A stretch of DNA of 41,152 nucleotides, from positions 1-41,152 of the forward strand of contig NZ_BACU01000532.1 of NCBI RefSeq assembly GCF_000333275.1. The letters run 5' to 3'. Both the position numbers and the translations under genes were made by a program. The notes under the pieces were generated by a model that was not told the DNA's origin, made no database searches, and worked only from the letters and a program-made list of their open reading frames with translations. Below are positions 1 to 8,051 of this stretch, piece after piece (position 1 is the stretch's first letter; each line of letters starts with the position of its first letter). Origin of the DNA: Azospirillum sp. B4 (lineage in GTDB: Bacteria > Pseudomonadota > Alphaproteobacteria > Azospirillales > Azospirillaceae).

Positions 1-303
1 GGGGCATTTTCGGGAATTTGCGCTTGCTCGACGGCTGTATGGAAAATTTATCCCGCGACCACGCGCATGGCGCATGGATATACCCATACCGGGAAAGGAC
101 GCGATAATCCTTCCGTGCGTGAGCCCTGAAGTCAGCGGAGTTTCCCACCGGCTTTACCCGTTTCCCTGCATAAACCATCCGAACATATACCGACATGGCG
201 CAAATTTTACCGGCACATTGGCAGCTTGGCGCGGAACTCCGGAAAGAAAAACCCGTGTCCCTGCCCTAAGGTGATGGTGGAACAGGATCTCGGGGACAGA
301 AAC
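1..303. other. upstream region of the double OCD gene, no gene seen
   Basis: I see no convincing gene here. The short open frames in this stretch lack family features. The DNA at about 40-60 and 180-215 is less GC-rich than the coding sequence that follows and probably carries the promoter of the downstream gene. A purine-rich GGGGACAG at about 292-299 sits just before the ATG at 304 and is the likely ribosome-binding site. No clear -35/-10 pair could be defined. Confidence 0.4.
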
Positions 304-2241
304 ATGGGCACCCTGCCAACCGGCCTTGCCGTTTTCGATGCCGCCGCCGTGCGGGCCAGCCTGACCTATCAGGCCGCCCTTCCCGCCGTGCGCCAGGCCA
401 TGGTGGCGCTCAGCACCGACGGGGTGCGCCAGCAGCTGCGCAGTTTCATCAGCCTGGGCGCCGGCCGTACCTTCGCCATCATGCCGGCGGCCTTCGTGGG
501 TGGCGAGCGGCCCGGTTACTTCGGCGCCAAGCTGGTCAGCGTCTACAGCGACGCCCGGGGCCGCAAGGCGCATGAGGGGCTGGTGGTGCTGTTCGACGGC
601 GCCAGCGGCCGCCCCGTCTGCCTGGCGGACGCGGCGGAGGTCACGGCCATCCGGACCGCGGCGGCCAGCGCCGTCGCCACCGACATCCTGGCCCGGCCGG
701 ACGCCGACACCCTGGCGCTGGTCGGCATCGGCCGGCAGGCCCTGGCCCATGTCCAGGCCATCCGGACGGTGCGGCGCCTGCGCCATATCCGCGTCTGGGG
801 CCGCGACGGTGCCAAGGCCCGGGCCTTCGCGGCGGAGGTGGAGGCCACGACCGGCATCGACACCCAGGCCTATGACAGCGTGGTGGAGGCGGTGGCCCAG
901 GCCGCCATCGTCTGCACCGTCACCGCCGCCACCGACCCGGTGCTGCGCGGCGCCTGGATCGCCCCGGGCACCCATGTCAACGTCGTCGGATCCAGCGGCC
1001 CGGGCCAGGCGGAGGTCGACACCGACCTGGTGGCGGCCAGCCGCTTCATCGTCGACCACCGCGAGCATGTGCTGGTCCATGGCGGGGAGTTCCTGCGCGC
1101 CAAGGCCGCCGACGCCATCGGCGACGACCACATCGCGGCGGAGATCGGCGCCGTGCTGGCGGGTGAAGCGCCCGGCCGCCAGACGGCGGAGCAGGTCACC
1201 GTCTACAAGTCCCTGGGCCATGCCGTGCAGGATCTGGCCGCCACCGCCTGGCTGTTTGAGCATGCCCGGCCCACGCCCGCCCCGTCCCTGGCCATGGTCG
1301 ATGGCCATGAGGTGGCGGCGCGCCTGGACTACGACACCTGCATCCCCATCGTGCGCCAGGCCATGGCCGCCCTGTCTAACAGGGAGACGCAGCAGTTGCC
1401 CCGGGGCGTGCTGGCCCTGGATGACGGGCACATGTTCGGCGTCATGCCGGGCGCGTTGGCCCCTGGTCCTCATGGGGACGGGCCCTTCGGCGCCAAGCTG
1501 GTGGCCGTGTTCCCCGACAATTTCGACAAGGGCCTGCCCTCCCACCAGGGGGTCATCGTGCTGTTCGACCGCGACAGCGGCCGGCCCCTGGGCGTGGTCG
1601 ACGGCGGGGAGGTCACCGCCATCCGCACGGCGGCGGCCAGCGCCGTCGCCACCGACGCCCTCGCCCGGGAAGACGCCAAGACCATGGCGCTGCTGGGCTA
1701 CGGTGAGCAGGCGCTGACCCACGCCCGAGCCATCGCCCGGGTGCGGCGCCTCGGCCGCGTCACCGTCTGGGGCCGCCACCCCGGCCGCGCCGCCGCCTTC
1801 GCCGCCCGCCTGGGACAGGAACTGGGCCTGCCCGCGCGCGCGGCGGCCAGCGCGCAGGAGGCGGTGGTGGACGCCGACATCGTCTGCACCGTCACCGCCG
1901 CGCGGGAGCCCATCCTGCAGGGGGCCTGGGTACCGCCGGGCTGTCACGTCAACGTCGTGGGATCCAGCATCGCCGGCCCGGCGGAGGTGGATCATGACAT
2001 GGTCATCCGCGCGCGCTTCATCGCCGATTGCCGGGAGCATGTGCTGCGCCAGGGGGCGGAGTTCCTACGGGCCAAGGCGGCCGGGCTGATCGACGAGGCC
2101 CATGTGGTGGCGGAGATCGGGGAGGTGCTGGGTGGCAAGGTCGACGGCCGGCAGTCGGCGGAACAGGTGACGCTGTACAAGTCCCTGGGCCACGTGGTGC
2201 AGGACCTGGCGGCGGCCTGGCCCCTGCTGCGAAGGGATTGA
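304..2241 (+). CDS. tandem-fused ornithine cyclodeaminase/mu-crystallin family protein
   Basis: This 645-residue protein is twice the usual length of the ornithine cyclodeaminase (OCD)/mu-crystallin family (about 310-340 residues), because it contains two complete copies, roughly residues 8-325 and 330-640. Each copy has the family marks: the AEVTAIRTAAASAVATD / GEVTAIRTAAASAVATD substrate-binding segment, a dinucleotide-binding GIGRQAL / GYGEQAL, and the ending EQVTxYKSLGH-VQDLAA. Where classical OCD has an aspartate after the conserved VG, both copies have serine (VVGSS), so a plain ornithine cyclodeaminase is unlikely. An NAD(P)-dependent imine/ketimine reductase or amino-acid dehydrogenase is more plausible (inference). 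The longest frame begins 78 bases earlier, but ATG at 304 has the better Shine-Dalgarno. An Lrp-type regulator begins 5 bases after the stop, so the two are probably co-transcribed. Confidence 0.85.
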   Translation: MGTLPTGLAVFDAAAVRASLTYQAALPAVRQAMVALSTDGVRQQLRSFISLGAGRTFAIMPAAFVGGERPGYFGAKLVSVYSDARGRKAHEGLVVLFDGASGRPVCLADAAEVTAIRTAAASAVATDILARPDADTLALVGIGRQALAHVQAIRTVRRLRHIRVWGRDGAKARAFAAEVEATTGIDTQAYDSVVEAVAQAAIVCTVTAATDPVLRGAWIAPGTHVNVVGSSGPGQAEVDTDLVAASRFIVDHREHVLVHGGEFLRAKAADAIGDDHIAAEIGAVLAGEAPGRQTAEQVTVYKSLGHAVQDLAATAWLFEHARPTPAPSLAMVDGHEVAARLDYDTCIPIVRQAMAALSNRETQQLPRGVLALDDGHMFGVMPGALAPGPHGDGPFGAKLVAVFPDNFDKGLPSHQGVIVLFDRDSGRPLGVVDGGEVTAIRTAAASAVATDALAREDAKTMALLGYGEQALTHARAIARVRRLGRVTVWGRHPGRAAAFAARLGQELGLPARAAASAQEAVVDADIVCTVTAAREPILQGAWVPPGCHVNVVGSSIAGPAEVDHDMVIRARFIADCREHVLRQGAEFLRAKAAGLIDEAHVVAEIGEVLGGKVDGRQSAEQVTLYKSLGHVVQDLAAAWPLLRRD

Positions 2242-2246
2242 CGGCC

Positions 2247-2732
2247 ATGGCGAACGCGGAACTGGACGCCATCGACATGAAGATCCTGACCCACATGCAG
2301 CGCGACGCCTCGCTGACGACGGCGGAACTGGCGGAACGGGTCGGCATCTCCCAATCCCCCTGCTGGCGGCGGGTGCAGCGCCTGCATGACGAGGGCTACA
2401 TCAAGTCCCAGGTCGTGCTGGTGGACCGGCAGAAGCTGGGCTTCGACATGCACATCTTCGCCCAGGTGAAGATCGCGCGCCTGTCGGAGGAGGAGCGGGA
2501 GACCTTCTTCCGCGGCATCCAGAACATCCCGGAGGTGCTGGAGTGCTACACCGTCTTCGGTGAGATGGACGCCCTGCTGAAGATCGTGGCGCCGGATGTG
2601 AAGTGGTACCAGGAGTTCATCTTCAACACCCTGATGAAGCTGCCGGGGGTGGAGGACATCCGCTCCATCGTCACCCTGTCCGAGGCCAAGAGCACCACGG
2701 CCATCCCCTTGACGCCCCGCAAATTCCAGTAA
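2247..2732 (+). CDS. Lrp/AsnC family transcriptional regulator (copy 1)
   Basis: A 161-residue regulator of the leucine-responsive/AsnC family. Residues 1-60 form the DNA-binding domain, starting with the characteristic LDAIDMKIL and containing the helix-turn-helix TTAELAERVGISQSPCWRRV. Residues 65-150 form the RAM/AsnC effector-binding and oligomerisation domain, with the VLECYTVFGEMD ... LLKIVAPD segment. It starts 5 bases after the fused OCD gene, which suggests co-transcription and amino-acid-responsive control of that gene. The longest frame reaches back into the OCD gene but is out of frame with it, so ATG at 2247 is the start. It has a close paralog immediately downstream. The effector amino acid cannot be told from sequence. 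Confidence 0.93.
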   Translation: MANAELDAIDMKILTHMQRDASLTTAELAERVGISQSPCWRRVQRLHDEGYIKSQVVLVDRQKLGFDMHIFAQVKIARLSEEERETFFRGIQNIPEVLECYTVFGEMDALLKIVAPDVKWYQEFIFNTLMKLPGVEDIRSIVTLSEAKSTTAIPLTPRKFQ

Positions 2733-2847
2733 ACGCGGATCGCGCGCATGGCACTATCGACGCCACGCCAAAGTGGGTAGATTTATGCCAAGCAGGGGCG
2801 AAAGACCCCATGGGCGATGCGGGAACGGACAGGGGAACACATAGGAT

Positions 2848-3333
2848 ATGCCGGCTGCCGAACTAGACGCCATAGACATGAAAATCCTGACGCTGATGCA
2901 GAGGGATGCATCGCTGACAACGGCAGAACTGGCTGAAAAGGTTGGGATATCCCAATCCCCCTGCTGGCGCCGCATCCAGCGCCTGCATGATGACGGCTAC
3001 ATAAAGGGCCAGGTCGTCATCGTCGACCGGGAGAAGCTGGGCTTCCACATGCAGATCTTCGCCCAGGTGAAGATGGCCCGACTGTCGGACGAGGAACGTC
3101 AGACCTTCTTCCGGGGGGTGGAGAACATTCCGGAGATCCTTGAATGCTATACCGTATTCGGGGAGATGGACATCCTGCTGAAGGTCGTCGCGCCGGATGT
3201 GAAATGGTATCAGGAATTCATTTTCAGTAGCCTGATGAAGCTGCCGGGTGTGCAGGACATCCGGTCCATCGTGACCTTGTCGGAGGCCAAGCACACCACG
3301 GCCGTGCCGCTGAAGCCCCGCACCTTCCAGTGA
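2848..3333 (+). CDS. Lrp/AsnC family transcriptional regulator (copy 2)
   Basis: A 161-residue regulator of the same length as its upstream neighbour and very similar to it. I count about 26 differences over 161 positions, or roughly 84 percent identity. The HTH (TTAELAEKVGISQSPCWRRI) is practically identical, so both may bind the same operator. The effector domain (ILECYTVFGEMDILLKVVAPD) differs by conservative changes. The gene is separated from copy 1 by 115 bases and has its own spacing for a promoter. Its first 200 bases use noticeably more A/T-ending codons than copy 1 (for example gca, aaa, ata). This suggests the pair is an old duplication, or that one copy arrived from elsewhere, rather than a fresh tandem duplication. 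It converges on the S10 peptidase gene. Confidence 0.93.
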   Translation: MPAAELDAIDMKILTLMQRDASLTTAELAEKVGISQSPCWRRIQRLHDDGYIKGQVVIVDREKLGFHMQIFAQVKMARLSDEERQTFFRGVENIPEILECYTVFGEMDILLKVVAPDVKWYQEFIFSSLMKLPGVQDIRSIVTLSEAKHTTAVPLKPRTFQ

Positions 3334-3360
3334 ATAAAATAACCCCTCAGGGTCGAGGGG
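3333..3360 (-). terminator. intrinsic terminator overlapping the stop codon of the S10 peptidase gene
   Basis: The stem cccctc (3343-3348) / gagggg (3355-3360) has a 6-base loop. On the minus strand it is followed by TTATTTTATT (complement of 3333-3342). The TGA stop codon of the minus-strand S10 gene (3347-3349) lies inside the hairpin. The same short gap separates it from the converging Lrp gene. Confidence 0.55.
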
Positions 3361-4801
3361 CCATGAACCGGGCAAGATCGGCGCTGAGGCGCACCCGCGC
3401 CTCGGCATCGCGGTACATCATATGGCCGCCGCCGTAGCAGTTGACCGACAGCCGGGCGGACAGGCCGGGCTGCAGCCTGGTCTTCAGGATCTCATTGGCC
3501 GCGCAGCTGTTCAGGCTGTCGTACAGGCCGGCGGCGGCGAAGACGCGCAGGTTCTTGTCCATCTCCATCGCCCGCCGGATCCACGGTTCGGAACCGGGCG
3601 GGCCCTCGCCCGCCCGCGCGGCGGCGATGGCGGCGGCGAAGGCCGCGGGCGAGGTGTCACCGGAATTGTAGTCCCACTGCTCCCCCACCGCCTTGGCCGT
3701 GGGATCGGTGTCCTTCTCCAGGCCCAGATAGGGCAGGTCGGTGCGAAAGCCCAGGGTTTCGCGCAGGTAGCGCACCATGACGGGGCCGCCGGGCTCCGCC
3801 CCCTCACCCTGCCCCGTCGGCGTGCTGATGCGCATGTCGAAGGTGTCCAGCCGGCGGCCAGGCAGCAGATTGTTCAGGAACTGGCGGGAGGAGACGGTCA
3901 GCGTCGTCCTATCCACCAAGCCGGCGTCCACACCCATGTGGCGGGCGACGTCCTGGGCCAGGGCCGCCTTCTGCTGGGCGTTGAGGTCACCGAGGTGCGC
4001 CAGCGCCGGGGCGTAGGTCTGCTCCGCCCAGGTGCCCGTGGCGTCCGCCGTCGCCTGCGGAGTGCCCGCCGCCAGGCTGGCCGGCAGACGGCCGTGGATC
4101 TGGGCGGCGGCGGCGCGGCCGGGCAGCTTCAGCGCCGTGGTCAGTTCCTTGGGCAGCACCGGCCCCACCGGGATGCCGCCGGAGATGAGGACCACGCCCG
4201 CCACCGGCTGGCCCCGCTTCTCCAGCGCCTCCGCCACGCCGGCGGCGCGCCAGACGCCATAGCTTTCGCCGATGAGGTAGAGGGGCGTGCCGGCCGCGGC
4301 ATGGCGCTTGGTCCAGGCCTGGACGAAGTCGGTGACGGAGGCCAGATCGCCCAACGTGCTGTAGAAACGCTGGCCATCCTCCGCCGTGGCCGGGCGGCTG
4401 AAGCCCGTGCCGACGGGATCGACGAACACCAGGTCGCTGCCCCCCAGCAGGGTCTCCGCATTGTCGACCAGGGCGCCGCCTTCCAGACGCTTGGGCCCGA
4501 AGGCCTCGAAATGCAGCAGGGTGGAGTTGGCGCCGGGTCCCCCATTCCACAGGAAGGTCACCGGCCGCTTGGCCTGCCCCGGCACGCGATAGGCGACATA
4601 GAAGACGTGGCCGCGCACCACGCCCTGCGCGTCCGTCAAGTCCAGGGTCGCGGCCTCGGCGGTGTAGCGCAGGACTTTGCCCGCGACCACGATCCGCTGG
4701 TTGACGCCCTGGCTGGCGGCAGGGGCCTTGTCCTGGCCGGCACACGCGGCCGCCAGAGCCAGGGCCAGCGCGCTGATGCCGTACCGAAATCCTGCCCGCA
4801 T
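3347..4801 (-). CDS. S10 family serine carboxypeptidase-like protein, exported
   Basis: This 484-residue exported peptidase belongs to the S10 (serine carboxypeptidase) family, which removes C-terminal residues from peptides. The catalytic triad is visible: Ser180 in GESYG, Asp428 in GLYDSLNS and His460 in GGGHMMY. The oxyanion-hole segment NGGPGANS is at 86-93. The N-terminus MRAGFRYGISALALALAAAC is a signal peptide. Cys20 in LAAAC could be a lipobox, although alanine at -3 is not ideal, so it is either a lipoprotein or a soluble periplasmic protein. The longer frame upstream adds 50 residues without a signal and overlaps the aminotransferase gene, so ATG at 4801 was chosen. It lies 25 bases after the aminotransferase stop on the same strand, so the two are likely co-transcribed. 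Confidence 0.88.
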   Translation of the reverse strand: MRAGFRYGISALALALAAACAGQDKAPAASQGVNQRIVVAGKVLRYTAEAATLDLTDAQGVVRGHVFYVAYRVPGQAKRPVTFLWNGGPGANSTLLHFEAFGPKRLEGGALVDNAETLLGGSDLVFVDPVGTGFSRPATAEDGQRFYSTLGDLASVTDFVQAWTKRHAAAGTPLYLIGESYGVWRAAGVAEALEKRGQPVAGVVLISGGIPVGPVLPKELTTALKLPGRAAAAQIHGRLPASLAAGTPQATADATGTWAEQTYAPALAHLGDLNAQQKAALAQDVARHMGVDAGLVDRTTLTVSSRQFLNNLLPGRRLDTFDMRISTPTGQGEGAEPGGPVMVRYLRETLGFRTDLPYLGLEKDTDPTAKAVGEQWDYNSGDTSPAAFAAAIAAARAGEGPPGSEPWIRRAMEMDKNLRVFAAAGLYDSLNSCAANEILKTRLQPGLSARLSVNCYGGGHMMYRDAEARVRLSADLARFMAPRP

Positions 4802-4826
4802 GTCCCCCGCCCCCTGTCTTATTCCG

Positions 4827-6053
4827 TCAGCGCCCCTGCCCCGCCCGCCACGCCCTGAGGCCGGCATGCAGCCGGGCCAGCCCCCGGTCCAGCGTGTCGG
4901 CATCGCCCGCGTAGCCCACGCGGACATGGCCAGCCAAACCGAAATACTCACCCGGCGCCACCAGCAGATCCGCCTGGTCCCACAGATAGCGCGTCAGGGC
5001 CATGGTGTCGGCCACCCCGACGATGCGGGGAAAGTAAAGGCAACCGGCGGCCGGCACCGCGCCCTCGATCAGGCCCTCCGCCTGCAGGGCGGCGGCGTGG
5101 CGCCGCAGCACCGGCGTGGTCGCGGTCATGACCGCCTGCCAGTGCCGGTCAAAGGTATCGGCGCTTTCCATCACGTGGGCCGCCACGGCGTGGGCCAGCT
5201 TGGACACCCCCACGTCACCCTCCGGCTGGCCGGCGCGGATGCGGGTCAGCACCTCAGGTGCAGCAACCATCCAGCCACACTTCAGCGCGAACAGCCCGAA
5301 CACCTTGGTCAGGCTGGCCAGGCTGATGATGTTGGGGGCCAGCCTGGCCGCCAGCCCGGCGGAGGGCCGGCGGGCGAAGTCGCCATAGACCTCGTCCACC
5401 ACCACCAGGGCGCCCACCGTACCGGCCGCCCTGGCCACGGCCTTTAGGGTGGCGTGGTCCAGGAAGACGCCGGTGGGATTGTGCGGATTGGTCAGAATGA
5501 CCAGGCGGGTGTCCGGCATCAGCGCGGCCGCCAGTTGGGCGGGGTCGATGCCGAAATCGGGTGCCGGCCGGTCCAGCCCTTCCACCGCCGCGCCGGCCTC
5601 CTCCGCCAGGTTGGACAGCAGCGTGAACCCCGGGTTCTCCACCAGCACCCGTTCCCCCGGCTTCACCAGGGCGCGCAGGATCAACTGCAGGGCGCCGGTG
5701 ACACCGGTGGTGGTCTGCAGGCGCTCCGGCGTCTCGCCATAGCGGGCGCACAGCGCGTCGACCAGGAAGCGGTTGCCGTTGGCGAACACGCTGACGTAGC
5801 GGTCGCTGAGCTGGGGCGCGCCAGCGTCATCCGTGGTCACCAGCGACGTGGCCACCAGGCGGGCCAGCAGGTCGGACGGCTCGCTGATGGTGCTGTCGTA
5901 CAGCGCGATGGCATTGGGCCGGCCGGCCACCGCGCGCAGGGAGCCCCGTACCCAGTCTGAATACTGCGCCGCCGCGAAAAAATCGCCGCCAGGGGCGGCA
6001 GGACCAGTGTTGGCGGGGGATGCGGTACCGACGGATTTATCGGCAGATTTCAA
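4827..6053 (-). CDS. PLP-dependent aminotransferase, class I/II (fold type I)
   Basis: This 408-residue aminotransferase shows fold-type I landmarks in order: NPHNPTG at 189-195, the cofactor-binding D220 in VVDEVYGDF, and the Schiff-base lysine K250 in SLTKVFG. K258 stands where an arginine usually contacts the cofactor phosphate. HVRVGYA near the C-terminus is the usual substrate-carboxylate arginine region. The N-terminal 25 residues are low-complexity (Ala/Pro/Gly-rich) and not part of the domain. No signal peptide is present, so it is cytoplasmic. Its position between an M61 metallopeptidase and an S10 carboxypeptidase suggests it deaminates an amino acid released from imported peptides (inference). 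The substrate is unknown; kynurenine/valine-pyruvate-type activities cannot be separated by eye. Confidence 0.88.
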   Translation of the reverse strand: MKSADKSVGTASPANTGPAAPGGDFFAAAQYSDWVRGSLRAVAGRPNAIALYDSTISEPSDLLARLVATSLVTTDDAGAPQLSDRYVSVFANGNRFLVDALCARYGETPERLQTTTGVTGALQLILRALVKPGERVLVENPGFTLLSNLAEEAGAAVEGLDRPAPDFGIDPAQLAAALMPDTRLVILTNPHNPTGVFLDHATLKAVARAAGTVGALVVVDEVYGDFARRPSAGLAARLAPNIISLASLTKVFGLFALKCGWMVAAPEVLTRIRAGQPEGDVGVSKLAHAVAAHVMESADTFDRHWQAVMTATTPVLRRHAAALQAEGLIEGAVPAAGCLYFPRIVGVADTMALTRYLWDQADLLVAPGEYFGLAGHVRVGYAGDADTLDRGLARLHAGLRAWRAGQGR

Positions 6054-6180
6054 GGCGTACTTCCTATCCGGGCGAGGAACCCGGGCCCGGTCGGGGCCCC
6101 AGCGATCCTGCGATGCCTAATTCTAGTCAGCGTGGCGGGTGCTTTTTTGCGAATGCCCAGGGCCGGTGCGGGGCCGGCGG

Positions 6181-6221
6181 TTAGTTTATGCGGCGGTCCG
6201 CGGCGGCCACGCATAAGCTAA
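6181..6221. repeat. inverted repeat between M61 peptidase and aminotransferase genes
   Basis: TTAGTTTATGC (6181-6191) and GCATAAGCTAA (6211-6221) form an 11-base inverted repeat with one mismatch around a GC-rich 19-base spacer. It lies 17 bases beyond the stop of the M61 gene and upstream of the aminotransferase. It could be a terminator stem without a U-tract or a regulator site. Confidence 0.4.
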
Positions 6222-6237
6222 TCGTCCCCTTGCCGGC

Positions 6238-7956
6238 TCACTTGCAACTGGCGGGGGCGGTGGGCCGGCGCACCCACTGATAGGCCTCCACTGTCTCGCC
6301 CCTCGGCAGGTAGGTGACGGGGAAGATCTGGCCGTCGCGGCGGATCTGCAGGGTCAGCGTCGCCTGCTGGTCGGCCTGGATGCCGTCCTGCGGCACGGGC
6401 TTCACGATCTCATCGCCATCGCGCAAGCCCGCCTTCTCCGCCGCCGATCCGGGGATCAGGCCATGGATGACGCGCTTGGGCTCGATCAGCACTTCGGGAT
6501 CGAAGCCCAACTGATACCGGCGCAAGGGTGCCGTGGTGCGGGTGAAGCAGGGACCGAAGGTGTCGTCGTCCGGCAGCACCAGGGCGCCGTTCAACATGGC
6601 CTCCAACTCCGCCTTGCCCCGCTCCCCCAACTCCTTGCTGACGACGGCCACCCAGGCGTCATGGTCCATGGGCTGGCCGTGGCGCCGCCGCGCCAGCATG
6701 GCCAGCACCAGGTCGTCCAGCGAGCGCCTGCCGTGGCTGGCCTTGCGCACCTCCCCGTCCACCAGCGCGAAGTACAGGGCGCCGCGATCATAGGGCAGCA
6801 CCCGCACCCGCGTGTCGGCCCAGAAACGCTCCGGGATTACGCTGTTGGGCGTGGTGTTCAGGATATTGGTGTAGTAGCGGGCGGCCGTGGTGTTGAGGTC
6901 CTTCAGGAACTCATCGCCCGTGACCATGCCGGCGCGCAGCGGCAGGCGGTTCTGGTAGTAGACCGCCAGCCCTTCCCCGAACCAGGAGGAAGCCAGGCCC
7001 TGCGGCGCGTCCAGCGAGCCGATGAAGGTGTGCACCATCTCATGCGCCAGGGTGAACTTGAACTGCTTCACGTCGGTCTTCTGATCGAAGGTACCGATGA
7101 AGGAGCCGTTGAGTTCCACCCCGCCGCCAGCGTTCACCAGGTTGGGACGCAGGAACACGCCGTAGGGCGGCGTGCCCACCGCTTTGAAATAGCCCAGGTA
7201 ATGGTGGTACAGCGCCTCGGTCCACTGCATCAGGGCGCGGCCATCGAAGGGCGGGTCCCCCTGCCAAACGGAAAAAAATCCTTGCTTGGGCGGCACGTCG
7301 GGATAGCGGTGGACGGTACCGCCCATGACGTAGGTGGCGCCCAATTCCTCCGGCTTCAGCGCGGTGGCGGAGGTGACGTCGCCCGTGCCGAAGCTGGACA
7401 CGCCGGCCGCCCCGGGACCGGAAGCCGACAGATCCCAGCGGATGGCCATGCCGTAGGCCGTCTCCGTGTCCGGCAGGATCAGGAAGGTGTCGGTGGCGCC
7501 GGAGAAGCCGCCACCGTCAGTGCGCAGCTCCAGGGGCGGGGCGGCGCCGCGCGGATTGGCCAGGGTGGTGATGGGCGCGCGGTAGCGCACGGTCAGCATG
7601 CCCCGCACGGAACGCGCCGCCGTCCAGTGGCGATAGGCCCGGGTGGGCCTGTCGGCATCATCCTTGGCTGCCAGCTCGACCGGCCCGCCAGCATCGGCGG
7701 CCGCCAGGTTGGACAGCGTCTCGGCCACGCTCTTGACGTTGTTGGTCACCAGCGGCAGGCGCAGCAGGGGGGCCCCGGCGGCGGCCGCGACAGCGGGGAT
7801 TTCCACCGTGACGTCGACGAAGGGCACGGTGCCGGCGCCGTCGGCCGGGGCCGGCTTCAGCGTCACGGTCAGGTGCGGTTCCGGCGCCGCCAGGGCCACC
7901 GGTGCCACGGACAGCGCCAACAGCGCCGCCAGACCGCCAATTTTGAGATGCCGCAT
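6238..7956 (-). CDS. M61 family (glycyl aminopeptidase-like) metallopeptidase with PDZ domain, secreted
   Basis: A 572-residue secreted zinc peptidase. Residues 1-23 are a signal peptide ending ALA-APEP. Residues 30-220 form the N-terminal beta domain typical of M61. The gluzincin site follows: HEMVH at 305-309 (two His ligands plus catalytic Glu306) and the third ligand Glu328 in FGEGLAVYY. Residues about 475-555 resemble a PDZ domain (LIPGSAAEKAGLRDGDEIV), as is usual at the C-terminus of this family. Known members prefer glycine or alanine at peptide N-termini. It lies 95 bases downstream of a TonB receptor on the same strand, suggesting that it processes peptides imported by that receptor in the periplasm. 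A gap of 184 bases separates it from the aminotransferase. Confidence 0.88.
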   Translation of the reverse strand: MRHLKIGGLAALLALSVAPVALAAPEPHLTVTLKPAPADGAGTVPFVDVTVEIPAVAAAAGAPLLRLPLVTNNVKSVAETLSNLAAADAGGPVELAAKDDADRPTRAYRHWTAARSVRGMLTVRYRAPITTLANPRGAAPPLELRTDGGGFSGATDTFLILPDTETAYGMAIRWDLSASGPGAAGVSSFGTGDVTSATALKPEELGATYVMGGTVHRYPDVPPKQGFFSVWQGDPPFDGRALMQWTEALYHHYLGYFKAVGTPPYGVFLRPNLVNAGGGVELNGSFIGTFDQKTDVKQFKFTLAHEMVHTFIGSLDAPQGLASSWFGEGLAVYYQNRLPLRAGMVTGDEFLKDLNTTAARYYTNILNTTPNSVIPERFWADTRVRVLPYDRGALYFALVDGEVRKASHGRRSLDDLVLAMLARRRHGQPMDHDAWVAVVSKELGERGKAELEAMLNGALVLPDDDTFGPCFTRTTAPLRRYQLGFDPEVLIEPKRVIHGLIPGSAAEKAGLRDGDEIVKPVPQDGIQADQQATLTLQIRRDGQIFPVTYLPRGETVEAYQWVRRPTAPASCK

Positions 7957-7994
7957 CGCCCGTGCCCCTGTTGTTCTTTCAGTACTGACGTGGG

Positions 7995-8027
7995 AAGGGC
8001 CGGCCCGGCACTACCGGACCGGCCCTT
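7995..8027 (-). terminator. strong hairpin between TonB receptor and M61 genes
   Basis: AAGGGCCGG (7995-8003) pairs with CCGGCCCTT (8019-8027), and an inner CCGG/CCGG can extend the stem past one mismatch. No run of T follows on the minus strand, so it may be a weak terminator or an mRNA-stabilising stem that lowers expression of the downstream peptidase relative to the receptor. Confidence 0.4.
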
Positions 8028-8051
8028 TAAGCGCTGACCTCAGCTTGGACC

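Noticed and set aside
154..2040. 628-residue open frame antisense to the fused OCD gene
   Set aside because: It has no family motif and low-complexity composition. It is a shadow of GC-rich coding on the other strand, which has clear domains.
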